From Brachybacterium sp036311905 (GTDB lineage Bacteria > Actinomycetota > Actinomycetes > Actinomycetales > Dermabacteraceae), in contig NZ_JAZDCH010000018.1 in the NCBI RefSeq assembly GCF_036311905.1, positions 1 through 64,000 on the forward strand: DNA of 64,000 nt, in the 5' to 3' direction. The notes below the pieces were generated by a model. That model was not told the DNA's origin, ran no database searches, and saw only the letters and a list, made by a program, of their open reading frames with translations. Position numbers and translations under genes: made by a program. Positions 31,946 through 41,287 of this stretch are shown piece after piece (position 1 is the first letter of the stretch; the number at the start of each line of letters is the position of its first letter).

Positions 31946-34318
31946 TCAGCCGAGGTGCACGCGGACCGGGCCGTCGGCCGTGACCAGCACCCGCTCCCCG
32001 GAGCGGGCGGCGCGGGCGCCGGGCCCGTCGGCCGTGACCGGCGCGTCGGTCCGGAGCACCACCCGGAGCTGATCCCCGGCCGGTTCGGCGAAGGTCAGCA
32101 GCTCATCGGAGATGCTCGTGAGCTCGGCGTTCGCCTCCTCGATCCGGGCGCGGCCCACGTCCAGCCCGCGCGCGAGCAGGTAGCCGGTGTGCGGGGCGGG
32201 GCGCAGCTCGAGTCGCTCCCCGTCGAGCTCGATCGTGACGTCCGGCCGGTAGCCGGTGACGTTGAGCAGGTGCAGCATGCGGCCGCCGTGCTCGTCGCGG
32301 GTGGTCGTGGCGACGACCCCGGGGACGCTCGAGCGCAGGCGCAGACCGGGCGTCGCGCCGAGGCGCTCGAGGGCCTGCCCGAACAGGCCCAGGTGCGAGG
32401 GCAGGCCCGCGGCGAGCAGGATCGCCCGCCCCTCGCCGCGCCGCACCTCGACGCCGCAGGTCTCGCCGTCGACGGTGGTCAGCACCGGCCGGGCGTCCGG
32501 GCCCGAGAGCTCCTGGAACCAACCCACCCGCGTCTCGTCGAGCACCGCACGGTCCTCGGTCCAGTGCACCGAGGGGTGGAAGCGCGAGGAGTCGTGGCGC
32601 ACGGCCGCGGCGGAGAGGCCGAGGGCATCGGCGAGGATCCGGCAGGGCCGTCCCTCGAGGTCCCGCTCGGGCAGCACGCCCAGCAGCAGGAGCCCCCCGC
32701 CGCCGGCGACGTGATCGGCGAGCTGCTGCTGCACGTGCGCATCGAGGTGCCGCGAGGAGGCGAGCATGAGCACGCTGCGTCCGGCGCCGCCCGGTCGCGG
32801 ACGGGGGGAGGCGACGTCGACCGCGTCGAAGCGGTAGCCCTGGAAGAGGGCGGAGCGGGCGAGGGCCTTGCGCTGGCCGGGCCCGCGGTGCAGCTCGAGG
32901 TCCTGGACGATCTCGCCCATGATCTCGCTGCCCGGATGCCGCAGCTCGGTCGCGTAGGAGTCGAGCACGAGGCCGAGCGCGAGGTCGTCGAGCTCCTCGA
33001 CAGCGCTCGCGAGGTGCCACTCGTGCAGCGCCAGCTGACGCATGGCCGCGGCGAGGGGCGCGAGGGTCGGGGAGGCCTGGCCCTCGGGGCCGACGGGGGC
33101 TGCGAAGCCGTGCCGGCGCCCGGTGAAGGCGAGGCGGTCGTTGCCGTCGCCGACGGGCTCGTCGAGCGGCGGGTTGTGTCCGCCCGCGAAGAGGTAGTAG
33201 TTCAGCATCCGGTTGCCCTGGGCGACGAACAGGCGGCTCTTGAGGTCGGCGGTGGCGGGCTCGGCGAGCCGCTCCATCCCGTCGCCGTAGTCGCCGGTCC
33301 CGGCCTCGAACTCGAGGGAGGTCAGCGGCTGGTCGTCGTCGTGGACCGCCTGCTGGAAGGCGTTCAGCACGTACATGTCGGTCGTGACGTCGAGGGTCAT
33401 GTCCCCGGCATAGTGGTCGGAGCCGGAGAGGTAGCCGGGCCGGCCAGAATAGGTCTCGACCAGCTGGCTGATGCCGAGCGCGGAGCCCTGCTCTGTGCCG
33501 TGGATGTTGATCAGGAAGGGCACATCACGCACGCCGTGCGACTCGGCGGTTGCGCGCAGATGGTCGACGTAGCGGGCGAAGCGGCCGCGCAGGAACCGCG
33601 TCAGGTCCACACGCAGGGCGCCCGCCCAGGCCTCCTCGGGGCTGCGCACGGCGCGGGCCCAGGCGGCGTCGTCCTCCTCGAGCGCGGGGTACGTCCCGGC
33701 GGCGTCCGCGCGGTGCTCACGGATCCATCCGCGCAGGTCGGAGAGGAGATCGTCGGTGAGGTCGGGGGAGTTCGTGACCCAGGCGAGCATGCCGATCTCG
33801 TTGTCCAGTTGCACCGAGATGATCGGGCCGCCGTGCTGGATCAACCGCTCGGCGAGCAGCGGCATCACCGCGGCGTACCAGCGGTCGGCCTCGGCGAGGA
33901 AGGCCGGGGCGAGGTAGTCGACGGTGCGGCTCGGCGCGGGCGCGCCGTCCCAGCCGACGGGCACGATCTCCGGGTGCTCGGAGTAGAGCCGATAGGGGAG
34001 GCCCTCGTTCTTCAGCTCCGCCATCTGGAAGGGGCCGGGGCGGGCGATGAACCACAGCCCCGCCTCGGCGCAGAGGTCGAGGAAGGCGGCGAGGTCCCGC
34101 TCCGGGCGGGTGGCGCCGGTGAGGTCGAGGGTGCCGTCGGGCAGCTCGTGGAAGACCCACGGGATGTAGCTGGCCACGGTGTTCGCGCCGGACTCGACGA
34201 GCTGCGCGATGCGCGCGGCCCACTGCTCGCGGGGCACGCGGAAGTAGTGGATCTCGCCGGCCAGGATCAGCCGCGGCTCTCCGTGGATCAGCAGGCGGCG
34301 GCGGTCGATGGTGAGCAT
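31946..34318 (-). CDS. GH35-like beta-glycosidase
   Basis: A 790-aa cytoplasmic glycoside hydrolase without signal peptide. The N-terminal TIM barrel shows GH35 landmarks: LAGEIHYFRVPREQW, GLWFIARPGPFQMAELKNEG, and the acid/base Glu in GPIISVQLDNEIG. A probable nucleophile region is TSLEFEAGTGDYGDG. Most GH35 enzymes are beta-galactosidases, but some act on beta-1,2-glucosidic links, which would fit the neighbouring GH94 gene. The promoter faces the lacI gene across an operator at 34409, so it should be repressed by that LacI protein. Confidence 0.8.
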   Translation of the reverse strand: MLTIDRRRLLIHGEPRLILAGEIHYFRVPREQWAARIAQLVESGANTVASYIPWVFHELPDGTLDLTGATRPERDLAAFLDLCAEAGLWFIARPGPFQMAELKNEGLPYRLYSEHPEIVPVGWDGAPAPSRTVDYLAPAFLAEADRWYAAVMPLLAERLIQHGGPIISVQLDNEIGMLAWVTNSPDLTDDLLSDLRGWIREHRADAAGTYPALEEDDAAWARAVRSPEEAWAGALRVDLTRFLRGRFARYVDHLRATAESHGVRDVPFLINIHGTEQGSALGISQLVETYSGRPGYLSGSDHYAGDMTLDVTTDMYVLNAFQQAVHDDDQPLTSLEFEAGTGDYGDGMERLAEPATADLKSRLFVAQGNRMLNYYLFAGGHNPPLDEPVGDGNDRLAFTGRRHGFAAPVGPEGQASPTLAPLAAAMRQLALHEWHLASAVEELDDLALGLVLDSYATELRHPGSEIMGEIVQDLELHRGPGQRKALARSALFQGYRFDAVDVASPRPRPGGAGRSVLMLASSRHLDAHVQQQLADHVAGGGGLLLLGVLPERDLEGRPCRILADALGLSAAAVRHDSSRFHPSVHWTEDRAVLDETRVGWFQELSGPDARPVLTTVDGETCGVEVRRGEGRAILLAAGLPSHLGLFGQALERLGATPGLRLRSSVPGVVATTTRDEHGGRMLHLLNVTGYRPDVTIELDGERLELRPAPHTGYLLARGLDVGRARIEEANAELTSISDELLTFAEPAGDQLRVVLRTDAPVTADGPGARAARSGERVLVTADGPVRVHLG

Positions 34319-34408
34319 GCGGGGACATCCCGTCGTCGGTGTCGGGGGTCGGGCCGGGGGCCCGCTGTCGGGTGGACGCGGCGTCGACCGTCGTCTACGG
34401 TGAGGTCA

Positions 34409-34422
34409 TGTAAGCGCTTGCA
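34409..34422. promoter_or_regulatory. LacI-type operator between GH35 and lacI
   Basis: TGTAAGCGCTTGCA, the same core as the operators at 25678 and 25699. It overlaps a candidate plus-strand -35 TTGCAC (34418-34423), with a TATCCA -10 16 nt downstream. It would serve the divergent GH35 and lacI-GH94 units. Confidence 0.7.
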
Positions 34423-34545
34423 CCTCTGGGGGACAAGCATATCCACCACAGCCGGGCACGTCGAGGACCCTCCCGGCGGGGGTGGAGAGGGCCGCGGTCG
34501 ACGCGGGCCGCACGGTCATCGAGGTCGAGCAGGAAGGCGCAGGGC

Positions 34546-35619
34546 ATGAGCAGGCAGACGACGAAGAGGTCCGAGCGGGGCTCCGCCACCATCTACGCGG
34601 TCGCGGAACGCGCGGGCGTCTCCACCGCGACGGTCTCCCGGGCGCTCGCCGGGAGCGACAAGGTCGCGCCCCGCACCCGGGAGGCGGTGCTGACCGCCGC
34701 GCGCGAGCTGAACTACGTCCCCGACGGATCGGCCCGGGCCCTCGCCGGCCGGCGCACCAACGCGCTCGGTCTCGTGCTGCCCGGCATCGACGGCCCCTAC
34801 TACGCGGCCGTGCTGGTGGGTTTCGAGACCGCCGCGAGCGACCTCGGACTGTCCGTCGTCATCCTCCTGACCGGCCCCGACACCGACCCGGAGCGGGCCG
34901 TGCGCCAGCTCGCCGGCAAGGTCGACGGCATCGCCTTCATGTCGCGCAGCGCGGCGGACGACGCCCTCGTGGCGGAGATCAGCCGTCGTCGGCCCGTGGT
35001 CACCGCCGCCCGCGGCCGCATCCCCGGCCGCGACGCCTTCTTCACCGAGAACGAGGTCACGGCCGCCCGCCTCACCGCGCACCTCATCGAGGCGGGCCGC
35101 CGCCGCATCGCCTTCCTGGGCCGGCCCGAACCGGACTCCGACATCGGCGCGCGCTACACGGGCTACCTCAGCGCCCTGCGCGATGCCGGGCTCGAGAGCG
35201 CGACGACCTTCGCGGCCGACGCGGTCGACGAGTCCGGCACCCAGGTCGCGCGCGAGATCGTCGCCGACGGCCTCGACCTCGACGCGATCGTCTGCGGCAA
35301 CGACCAGCTGGCCCTCGCGCTCATGCACCAGCTGCAGGAGCAGGGCGTGGAGGTCCCCGGCGGCATCGCCGTCGTCGGCTGGGACGACGTGCACGCCGCC
35401 CGCTACGTGCGCCCGGGCCTGACCACCGTGGCCCAGCCCGTCGAGGAGCTGGGCGCGCTCGCCGCCCGCCGCCTCGCCGCCCTCGTCGACGGCGCCGACC
35501 CCGATCCGGAACCGGTCGTCCTCGACTCCCGCATCGTCCACCGCGGCAGCTGCGGCTGCGCGACCCCGGGCCCCAGCGGCCCCGAGACCTCCCCCGACCT
35601 CCCCGAGGAGACCCGATGA
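34546..35619 (+). CDS. LacI-family transcriptional repressor
   Basis: A 357-aa LacI-family repressor. The HTH is ATIYAVAERAGVSTATVSRA, the hinge helix DGSARALAGRRT, followed by a periplasmic-binding-like effector domain (GLVLPGIDGPYY to VVGWDDVHAARYVRPGLTTV). The C-terminal ~30 residues include a CGC motif of unknown use. Its stop overlaps the GH94-like gene start (ATGA). The TGTAAGCGCT operators by this gene and before the importer at 25867 make it the likely regulator of both. Confidence 0.9.
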   Translation: MSRQTTKRSERGSATIYAVAERAGVSTATVSRALAGSDKVAPRTREAVLTAARELNYVPDGSARALAGRRTNALGLVLPGIDGPYYAAVLVGFETAASDLGLSVVILLTGPDTDPERAVRQLAGKVDGIAFMSRSAADDALVAEISRRRPVVTAARGRIPGRDAFFTENEVTAARLTAHLIEAGRRRIAFLGRPEPDSDIGARYTGYLSALRDAGLESATTFAADAVDESGTQVAREIVADGLDLDAIVCGNDQLALALMHQLQEQGVEVPGGIAVVGWDDVHAARYVRPGLTTVAQPVEELGALAARRLAALVDGADPDPEPVVLDSRIVHRGSCGCATPGPSGPETSPDLPEETR

Positions 35620-38600
35620 CCTCCACGACCACCGCCGCGCCCCACGCGACGCGCACCCTGCCGATCGCCCTCGAGCTGACCCCCGCGGGCGACCCGGCCC
35701 GCCTCGACGCCGGAGTGCTCAGCCTGCTGCAGTACCCGGCCACTCCCGCCGAGTCCGGACCTGCGGGCGTGCACCTGCGGGTCCGCCCCGTCGGCGCCTC
35801 CGCCTGGGAGATGACCGCGCCGCTCACCGGCCCCGCCGTGCTGGGTGTCCGCGCGGCCGACGGCACGGTGCAGAGCGCCCCCGCCGGCCTCGCCGCCACC
35901 GCCCGCCTCGCCGCGGCCGGCGAGGGCTGGGCCTGGAGCGTCACCGTGCGCAACGATCGGGGCTCCGCCGTCGAGGTGGATCTGCTGCACACCCTCGACG
36001 CGGCGCTCACCCCGCGCGACGCCGTGCGGCGGAACGAGCAGTACGTCGCCCAGTACCTCGACCTCACCCCGGTGCGCCACGGCGCGGACGGTGCCGGGCT
36101 CGCGCTCGCCGTGCGGCAGAACATGCCCGCGGGCGAGGTGCCGTGGGCCGTGATCGGGGCCGACGCCCCCGTCGCCCAGTGGGGGACCGACGCGCTGCAG
36201 CTCCTCGACCAGCGCACCGGCGCCGGCCTCGATCCCGCCCGTGACCTGCCCTCCGAGCGGCTCCAGCACGAGCACACCCTCGCCGCGCTGCGCACCGCCG
36301 TGGTCTCCCTCGCCCCCGGCGAGAGCTGGTCGACGGTGTTCTGGGGCGCGGTCGTCGCCGACCACCCCGCGGCCACGACCGAAGCCGACGCCGCCCTCGT
36401 CGACGCCCTGCGCGAGCGGGTGCTCGACGGGGAGGGTGCGGCGGAGGCCGTTGCGCCCGCCGCCGAGAACACCGATGTGCCCCGCAGCCTCCTCGCGACC
36501 GCCGCCGAGCTGCCCGTGCGCGAGGCGATCCGCATCGATCTCGAGGCGCTCGCCGGCGGTGCGCTGCGCCTGCTCGAAGAGGACCGCGGCGCCGTCCTCT
36601 CCGCCTTCGGGCCCGCCGGCCACGTGGTCGCCGCCGCGAAGGAGCGCGCGGTGCTGCGCCCCCACGGCCACGTGCAGCAGGTCCATGCGCGCGCCGCCGC
36701 GGACCTCGACGTCGTCGCCTCCACCGCCTGGATGCGCGGCGTGTTCTGCTCGCAGCTCACGATCGGCCACGCCTCGAGCGGCGAGCTGACCGGCGTGCGC
36801 CGCTCCTACCTCGGCCTCGAGCGGGCCAGCGGCGTCCGCCTGCTCCGCCGCGCCGAGGGCGGCGACTGGCAGCTGCTCGGTCTGCCCACCGCCTGGTCCG
36901 TGGGCGAGGAGGTCTGCACCTGGCTGTACGTCGCGGCCGACGGAGTGGCTGCCGACGGTGAGGCGACGGTGCGCGTGCGCGCCGAGGTCGCCCTGCCCGG
37001 CACGGTCCGCCTCACGGTGACCACCACGGGCGCGGTGGGCGAGCTGCTGCTCCTCGTCGACGGCAGCGAGGAGCTGTCCCTGCAGGCCGCCGCCGACGGG
37101 CAGAGCCTCGAGATCACGGACGACTCCGCGCTCTTCTCCGACGCCGTCGCCCGCGACTCGCGGCTGCGCACCGTCGCCCTCGGCGCGGCGCGGGAGGCGG
37201 AGGTGCTGCTCGGGCGAGCCGGCGCGGACGCGGAGGTGGAGCCCTACCGACCGCGCCTGCCGCGACTGACCGCCGCGTCGGCCGCCCCCTCGGCAGCGGG
37301 CGACCCCGCGACCGCGGCGACCGACACGACCGCCCCGTCGGCCGCCGCCGAGCTGGAAGTCGCCGCCGTCGGCGAGACCCTGGCCTGGCTCGCGCAGAAC
37401 GCCTCCGTGCACTTCCGCTCCCCGCGCGGCCTCGAGCAGTACACCGGCGGCGCCTGGGGCACGCGCGACGTGTGCCAGGGACCTGTCGGTCTGCTGCTCG
37501 CCACCGACGAGCCGGCCGAGCTGCGCCGCACCCTGCTGACCGTGCTCGGCGCCCAGCAGGAGGACGGCACCTGGCCGCAGTGGTTCGACTATCTCCCCGG
37601 ATACGCGGGTCCCGGCCTGCGCGATGCGCACGGCGACGTCGTCTACTGGCCGCTGCTCGCCCTCGCCGAGTACCTCGAGGTCACCGGCGATGCGAGCATC
37701 CTCGCCGAGACCGCGGGATGGGTCGGCGCGGACCGCCTCGGCGAGCCGACCAGCGTGCTCGACCATGCCCTGCGCGCCGTCGAGCACATCTCCCGTCAGC
37801 GCACCGAGGACCCGCGGCTGCCCGCCTACGGGCACGGAGACTGGAACGACTCCCTGCAGCCGGCGAGCCCCGCGCTCGCCGCGAGCCTCTGCTCGACCTG
37901 GACCACCGAACTGGAGATCAAGGCCCTCGGCCACCTCGCCGCGGCCCTCGGCACCCACGCGAACCCGAGCGCCGACCCGGAGGTCGCCGCACTCGCGGCC
38001 CGCTGCCAGGACCTCGCCGACGGCGCCGCCGAGGCCTTCGCCGAGCTGCTCCTGGTGGACGGTGAACTGGCCGGGTACGCCCATCTGCGCGATGGCGAGG
38101 TGCGCCACCTGGTCCACCCGCGCGATGAGACCACCGGTCTCCAGCGAGGATCCCTGCAGGTCATCCACGCCCTGGCCGACGAGCTGCTCGCCCCCGAGCA
38201 GGCCCGCCACCACCTCGACCTGCTCGAGGCGCACCTCACCGGACCCACCGGCATCCACCTCTTCGACCGGCCCGTCGGCTACCACGGCGGCGTCATGGAG
38301 GTCTTCCAGCGGGCCGAGACCGCGACCTTCTTCGGCCGCGAGATCGGGCTCATGTACATGCACGCCCACCTGCGCTACGTCGAGGCGCTCACCCGCCTCG
38401 GCGAGCCCGAGCGGGCCTGGACCGAGCTGCTGAAGGCCGTGCCGATCGGGCTCTCCGACCGTGTCGACTCCGCCCGGATCCGCCAGTCCACCTGCTACTT
38501 CTCGAGCTCCGACGCGGTCTTCCCCGACCGGGCGACCGCCGCCGCCGAGGGCGCCCGGATGCGCGAGGGCACGGTCGACTTCGAGGGCGGCTGGCGTGTG

Positions 38601-38927
38601 TACTCCTCGGGTCCCGGGCTGCTGCTGCGGATGATCGTCGAGGACTTGCTCGGTCTCCGCGCCCGTGCCGGACGGCTCGAGGTCGACCCGGTGCTTCCGG
38701 GCGCGCTCGACGGTGCCGAGGCGGAAATCCCCTACGACGGCGGGCTGCTCACGGTCCGATTCCGCCGCGGGGAGACCGGCTGCGGAGTGCGCGAGCTGCG
38801 CGTCGACGGAGAGGCGATGGACCTCGCGGCGGCCCGTGCGCTCGAGCGCCGCTATCGCGCGGCCGGCGTGGGGCTCGACCGGGCGCTGGTGCGGCCCGGG
38901 GCCGTGCTCGAGGTGGTCACCGGCTGA
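35616..38927 (+). CDS. GH94-like glycoside phosphorylase, possibly 1,2-beta-oligoglucan phosphorylase
   Basis: A 1103-aa cytoplasmic protein. The C-terminal half is an (alpha/alpha)6 barrel with GH94 landmarks: EQYTGGAWGTRDVCQGPVGL and the catalytic Asp region YGHGDWNDSLQPA. The N-terminal half is a large beta-sandwich region. Cellobiose phosphorylases are ~800 aa; ~1100 aa with this layout fits the 1,2-beta-oligoglucan phosphorylase type, which splits sophoro-oligosaccharides with phosphate into glucose 1-phosphate. Specificity is inference from size and layout. An Ala/Thr-rich linker lies mid-protein. Coupled to lacI by ATGA. Confidence 0.75.
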   Translation: MTSTTTAAPHATRTLPIALELTPAGDPARLDAGVLSLLQYPATPAESGPAGVHLRVRPVGASAWEMTAPLTGPAVLGVRAADGTVQSAPAGLAATARLAAAGEGWAWSVTVRNDRGSAVEVDLLHTLDAALTPRDAVRRNEQYVAQYLDLTPVRHGADGAGLALAVRQNMPAGEVPWAVIGADAPVAQWGTDALQLLDQRTGAGLDPARDLPSERLQHEHTLAALRTAVVSLAPGESWSTVFWGAVVADHPAATTEADAALVDALRERVLDGEGAAEAVAPAAENTDVPRSLLATAAELPVREAIRIDLEALAGGALRLLEEDRGAVLSAFGPAGHVVAAAKERAVLRPHGHVQQVHARAAADLDVVASTAWMRGVFCSQLTIGHASSGELTGVRRSYLGLERASGVRLLRRAEGGDWQLLGLPTAWSVGEEVCTWLYVAADGVAADGEATVRVRAEVALPGTVRLTVTTTGAVGELLLLVDGSEELSLQAAADGQSLEITDDSALFSDAVARDSRLRTVALGAAREAEVLLGRAGADAEVEPYRPRLPRLTAASAAPSAAGDPATAATDTTAPSAAAELEVAAVGETLAWLAQNASVHFRSPRGLEQYTGGAWGTRDVCQGPVGLLLATDEPAELRRTLLTVLGAQQEDGTWPQWFDYLPGYAGPGLRDAHGDVVYWPLLALAEYLEVTGDASILAETAGWVGADRLGEPTSVLDHALRAVEHISRQRTEDPRLPAYGHGDWNDSLQPASPALAASLCSTWTTELEIKALGHLAAALGTHANPSADPEVAALAARCQDLADGAAEAFAELLLVDGELAGYAHLRDGEVRHLVHPRDETTGLQRGSLQVIHALADELLAPEQARHHLDLLEAHLTGPTGIHLFDRPVGYHGGVMEVFQRAETATFFGREIGLMYMHAHLRYVEALTRLGEPERAWTELLKAVPIGLSDRVDSARIRQSTCYFSSSDAVFPDRATAAAEGARMREGTVDFEGGWRVYSSGPGLLLRMIVEDLLGLRARAGRLEVDPVLPGALDGAEAEIPYDGGLLTVRFRRGETGCGVRELRVDGEAMDLAAARALERRYRAAGVGLDRALVRPGAVLEVVTG

Positions 38928-38989
38928 GGCTAGGCGGAGGCAGTTCGGGTGCCGTAGGTAACTGCCGGTGGCTCGGTCGGGTGCTCTGC

Positions 38990-39066
38990 CCGCTGGAACT
39001 CCGCGCGTGGCGTGACCTGAAGCTCTGTGGGGCGGTGAGGTCACGCCAGGCCCGGAGTTTCAGCAG
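38990..39066. repeat. 77-bp dispersed palindromic element, copy 3
   Basis: Starts CGCTGGAACTCCGCGCG, with core TGGCGTGACCT ... AGGTCACGCCA, and ends CGGAGTTTCAGCAG. It lies in the 323-bp gap between the phosphorylase and the first Gfo/Idh/MocA gene, where I see nothing else of note. Differs from copy 2 mainly in the loop. Confidence 0.9.
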
Positions 39067-39250
39067 GGCCGGGCGGTGCGCCGCCGGACGGGGTCGACGA
39101 CATGGGCGGGGTGGAGCTGGACGGTGCCGTGCAGGGGCATCAGGGACTCCGGGGAGTGGGGGGCGGGTGATCCGACCCGAGACCCCGCCCCGCCCCGCGT
39201 CTGACTAGGATCGTCGTCGACCGCGACCGCTCCGACGACGGAGAGCACCC

Positions 39251-40258
39251 ATGCCCCTCAAGGCCCCGCCGGATCCCCTCCGCGTCGGCATCATCGGCAC
39301 CGGCGGGATCTCCCGCGCCCATGCCCCCGGGTGGATCGAGGCCGGGGCGGAGTTGCACTGCCACAGCCTCGACGGTGCCGAGGAGTTCGCCGTCGAGTTC
39401 CGCGCCCGCCCCCACGAGACCCTCGACGCCCTGCTCGCCGCGGTGGATGTCGTCGACATCTGCACGCCCACCCCCGCGCATGCCGAGCTGATCCACCGGG
39501 CGCTCGATGCGGGCCGCGACGTGGTCTGCGAGAAGCCGCTGACCCTGACGGCCGAGGACGCCCGAGCCGTGGCCGAGCACGCCGAGCGTGAGGGCCGAAT
39601 GCTGTTCCCCGCTCACGTGGTCCGCTGGTTCCCGCAGTACGCCGCCGCGCAGCGGGCCATCGCGGACGGCGCGATCGGTCGCCTCGCCGTGCTCCGCTTC
39701 GAGCGCACCGGCTCCTTCCCGACGCAGCCGTGGTTCGCGGACGAGGCGCAGTCCGACGGCCTGGTCATGGACCAGATGATCCACGACATCGACCAGGCGA
39801 TGTGGCTCGCCGGCCCCGCCGAGCGGGTCTACGCCCAGCAGGCGGCGGCCGACGGCGACGCGACCGTGCGCACCGCCCACGTGGTCCTCACCCACACCAG
39901 CGGCGCGATCAGCCACTGCCGCGGCTTCTGGGGCCCGCCCGGCACCGTCTTCCGCTACACCTTCGACCTCGCGGGCGACGCCGGCCGGCTCCAGTACGAC
40001 TCGGCCGCGGATCCGGAAGTGTGCCTCGACGAGGTCGCCGCCGCTCGTCAGGGTGCCGACGGGCAGCGCGCCGCCGACGACTACCTGCCCGACGTGACGT
40101 CCCTGCGCAGCCCCTACGCGGAGGAGGTCCTCGCCGCGGTCCGCGCGCTGCGCACCGGGGAGGCCCCGCGCGTCACGGCGGCCGACGGGGTCCGCGCCGT
40201 CGAGGTCGCCCGCGCCGCCCTCGAGTCCCTGCGCACCGGACGGAGCATCGCATGCTGA
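39251..40258 (+). CDS. Gfo/Idh/MocA-family oxidoreductase
   Basis: A 335-aa NAD(P)-dependent sugar/polyol dehydrogenase of the Gfo/Idh/MocA family. The N-terminal Rossmann motif is LRVGIIGTGGISRAH, the conserved Lys segment VVCEKPLTL, and the catalytic His region DQMIHDIDQAM. The substrate is unknown; family members oxidise sugars such as inositol, glucose or apiose. GGAGA precedes ATG 39251. It overlaps the next dehydrogenase by 7 bp and may head a unit running to 46118. Confidence 0.85.
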   Translation: MPLKAPPDPLRVGIIGTGGISRAHAPGWIEAGAELHCHSLDGAEEFAVEFRARPHETLDALLAAVDVVDICTPTPAHAELIHRALDAGRDVVCEKPLTLTAEDARAVAEHAEREGRMLFPAHVVRWFPQYAAAQRAIADGAIGRLAVLRFERTGSFPTQPWFADEAQSDGLVMDQMIHDIDQAMWLAGPAERVYAQQAAADGDATVRTAHVVLTHTSGAISHCRGFWGPPGTVFRYTFDLAGDAGRLQYDSAADPEVCLDEVAAARQGADGQRAADDYLPDVTSLRSPYAEEVLAAVRALRTGEAPRVTAADGVRAVEVARAALESLRTGRSIAC

Positions 40259-41265
40259 CCCCCGAGAACGTTCTCCTGTCGGCCGCGGAGCCGCTGCGCG
40301 TGGCGCTGCTGAGCTGCGCCCACACGCACGCCGCCGGCTATGCCGCCCTGCTCGACGCCCGTGAGGACGTCGACCTCGTCGTCGCCGATCCCGACGGCTT
40401 CGGCGACGTGACCGCGCAACGGGTCGTCGGCAGCTACGACGAGGCGTGGGCCGCCTGGCCCGAGGGGCCCGATGCCGTAATCGTGACCAGCGCGAACGCT
40501 CACCACAAGGAGCTCGTGCTCGAGGCCGCCCGGCGCGGCGTCCACGTGCTCTGCGAGAAGCCGCTCGCGACCACCGTCGCCGACGCCGAGGAGATGGTCG
40601 CCGCCTGCCGCGAGGCTGGGGTGGTGCTGATGACCGCCTTCCCCGTCCACTTCTCGCCCGCCGTGCAGACCCTCCGAGCCGCGATCGCCGACGGGCGCCT
40701 CGGCCAGGTCATCGGCCTGACCGGCACCAACAACGGCATGCTGCCCACGGCCCGCGACTGGTTCACCGACGTGGAGCTCTCCGGCGGCGGCAGCCTCGTC
40801 GACCACACCGTCCACGTCGCCCAGATCCTCGACGCGGTCTTCGGGCCGCCCGCGACCGTGCACGCCGTGACCAACCGGATCCTCAGCGCCGACCGCGCCG
40901 GGGCCGTCGCCGAGACCGGCGGCCTCGTCACCCTCACCTACGCGAACGGCATGGTCGCCACGATCGACTGCTCCTGGTCGCAGCCGGTCGACGCCCCCAC
41001 CTGGGGCGGCCTGACCCTGCAGGCCGTCGGCACCGGCGGACAGATGCAGATCGACGCCTTCGCCCTGCACGTCGGCGGCCCCGGCCGCTGGCTGCCCTAC
41101 GGCGTCGACCTCGACGCCGAGCTGCTCGACGCCTTCCTCGCCGCGGTCCGCGCCGGGGAGGCCGTCGCGCCGACGGGCGATGCCGGCCTCGCGACCGTCC
41201 GCGTCGTCGCCGCCGCCCAGGAATCGGCGCGGACCGGGCAGCCAGTCGCGCTCGCCGAGGGCTGA
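40252..41265 (+). CDS. Gfo/Idh/MocA-family oxidoreductase, second copy
   Basis: A 337-aa relative of the preceding enzyme, clearly diverged from it. The nucleotide-binding start LRVALLSCAHTHAAGYAALL lacks the usual GxGxxG pattern, which is unusual, while the Lys motif VLCEKPLATT and the His region LVDHTVHVAQIL are kept. It may work as a partner or use a different cofactor arrangement. ATG 40252 overlaps the upstream stop by 7 bp, and the LysR gene begins 22 bp after its stop. Confidence 0.83.
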   Translation: MLTPENVLLSAAEPLRVALLSCAHTHAAGYAALLDAREDVDLVVADPDGFGDVTAQRVVGSYDEAWAAWPEGPDAVIVTSANAHHKELVLEAARRGVHVLCEKPLATTVADAEEMVAACREAGVVLMTAFPVHFSPAVQTLRAAIADGRLGQVIGLTGTNNGMLPTARDWFTDVELSGGGSLVDHTVHVAQILDAVFGPPATVHAVTNRILSADRAGAVAETGGLVTLTYANGMVATIDCSWSQPVDAPTWGGLTLQAVGTGGQMQIDAFALHVGGPGRWLPYGVDLDAELLDAFLAAVRAGEAVAPTGDAGLATVRVVAAAQESARTGQPVALAEG

Positions 41266-41287
41266 GGTGCTGCCGACGGGGGAGCCG

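Noticed and set aside
31745..34549. 934-codon plus-strand ORF opposite the GH35-like gene
   Set aside because: Begins at the ATPase stop, runs through the 77-bp repeat, and mirrors the GH35 codon pattern.
35403..39044. 1213-codon minus-strand ORF opposite the GH94-like gene
   Set aside because: Shadow of the phosphorylase; repetitive Gly/Gln/Val/Glu composition and no domain.
19715..39066. The 77-bp elements as CRISPR repeats or attachment sites
   Set aside because: They are ~12 and ~7 kb apart, self-complementary and not arrayed with spacers; no integrase, transposase or cas gene is nearby.
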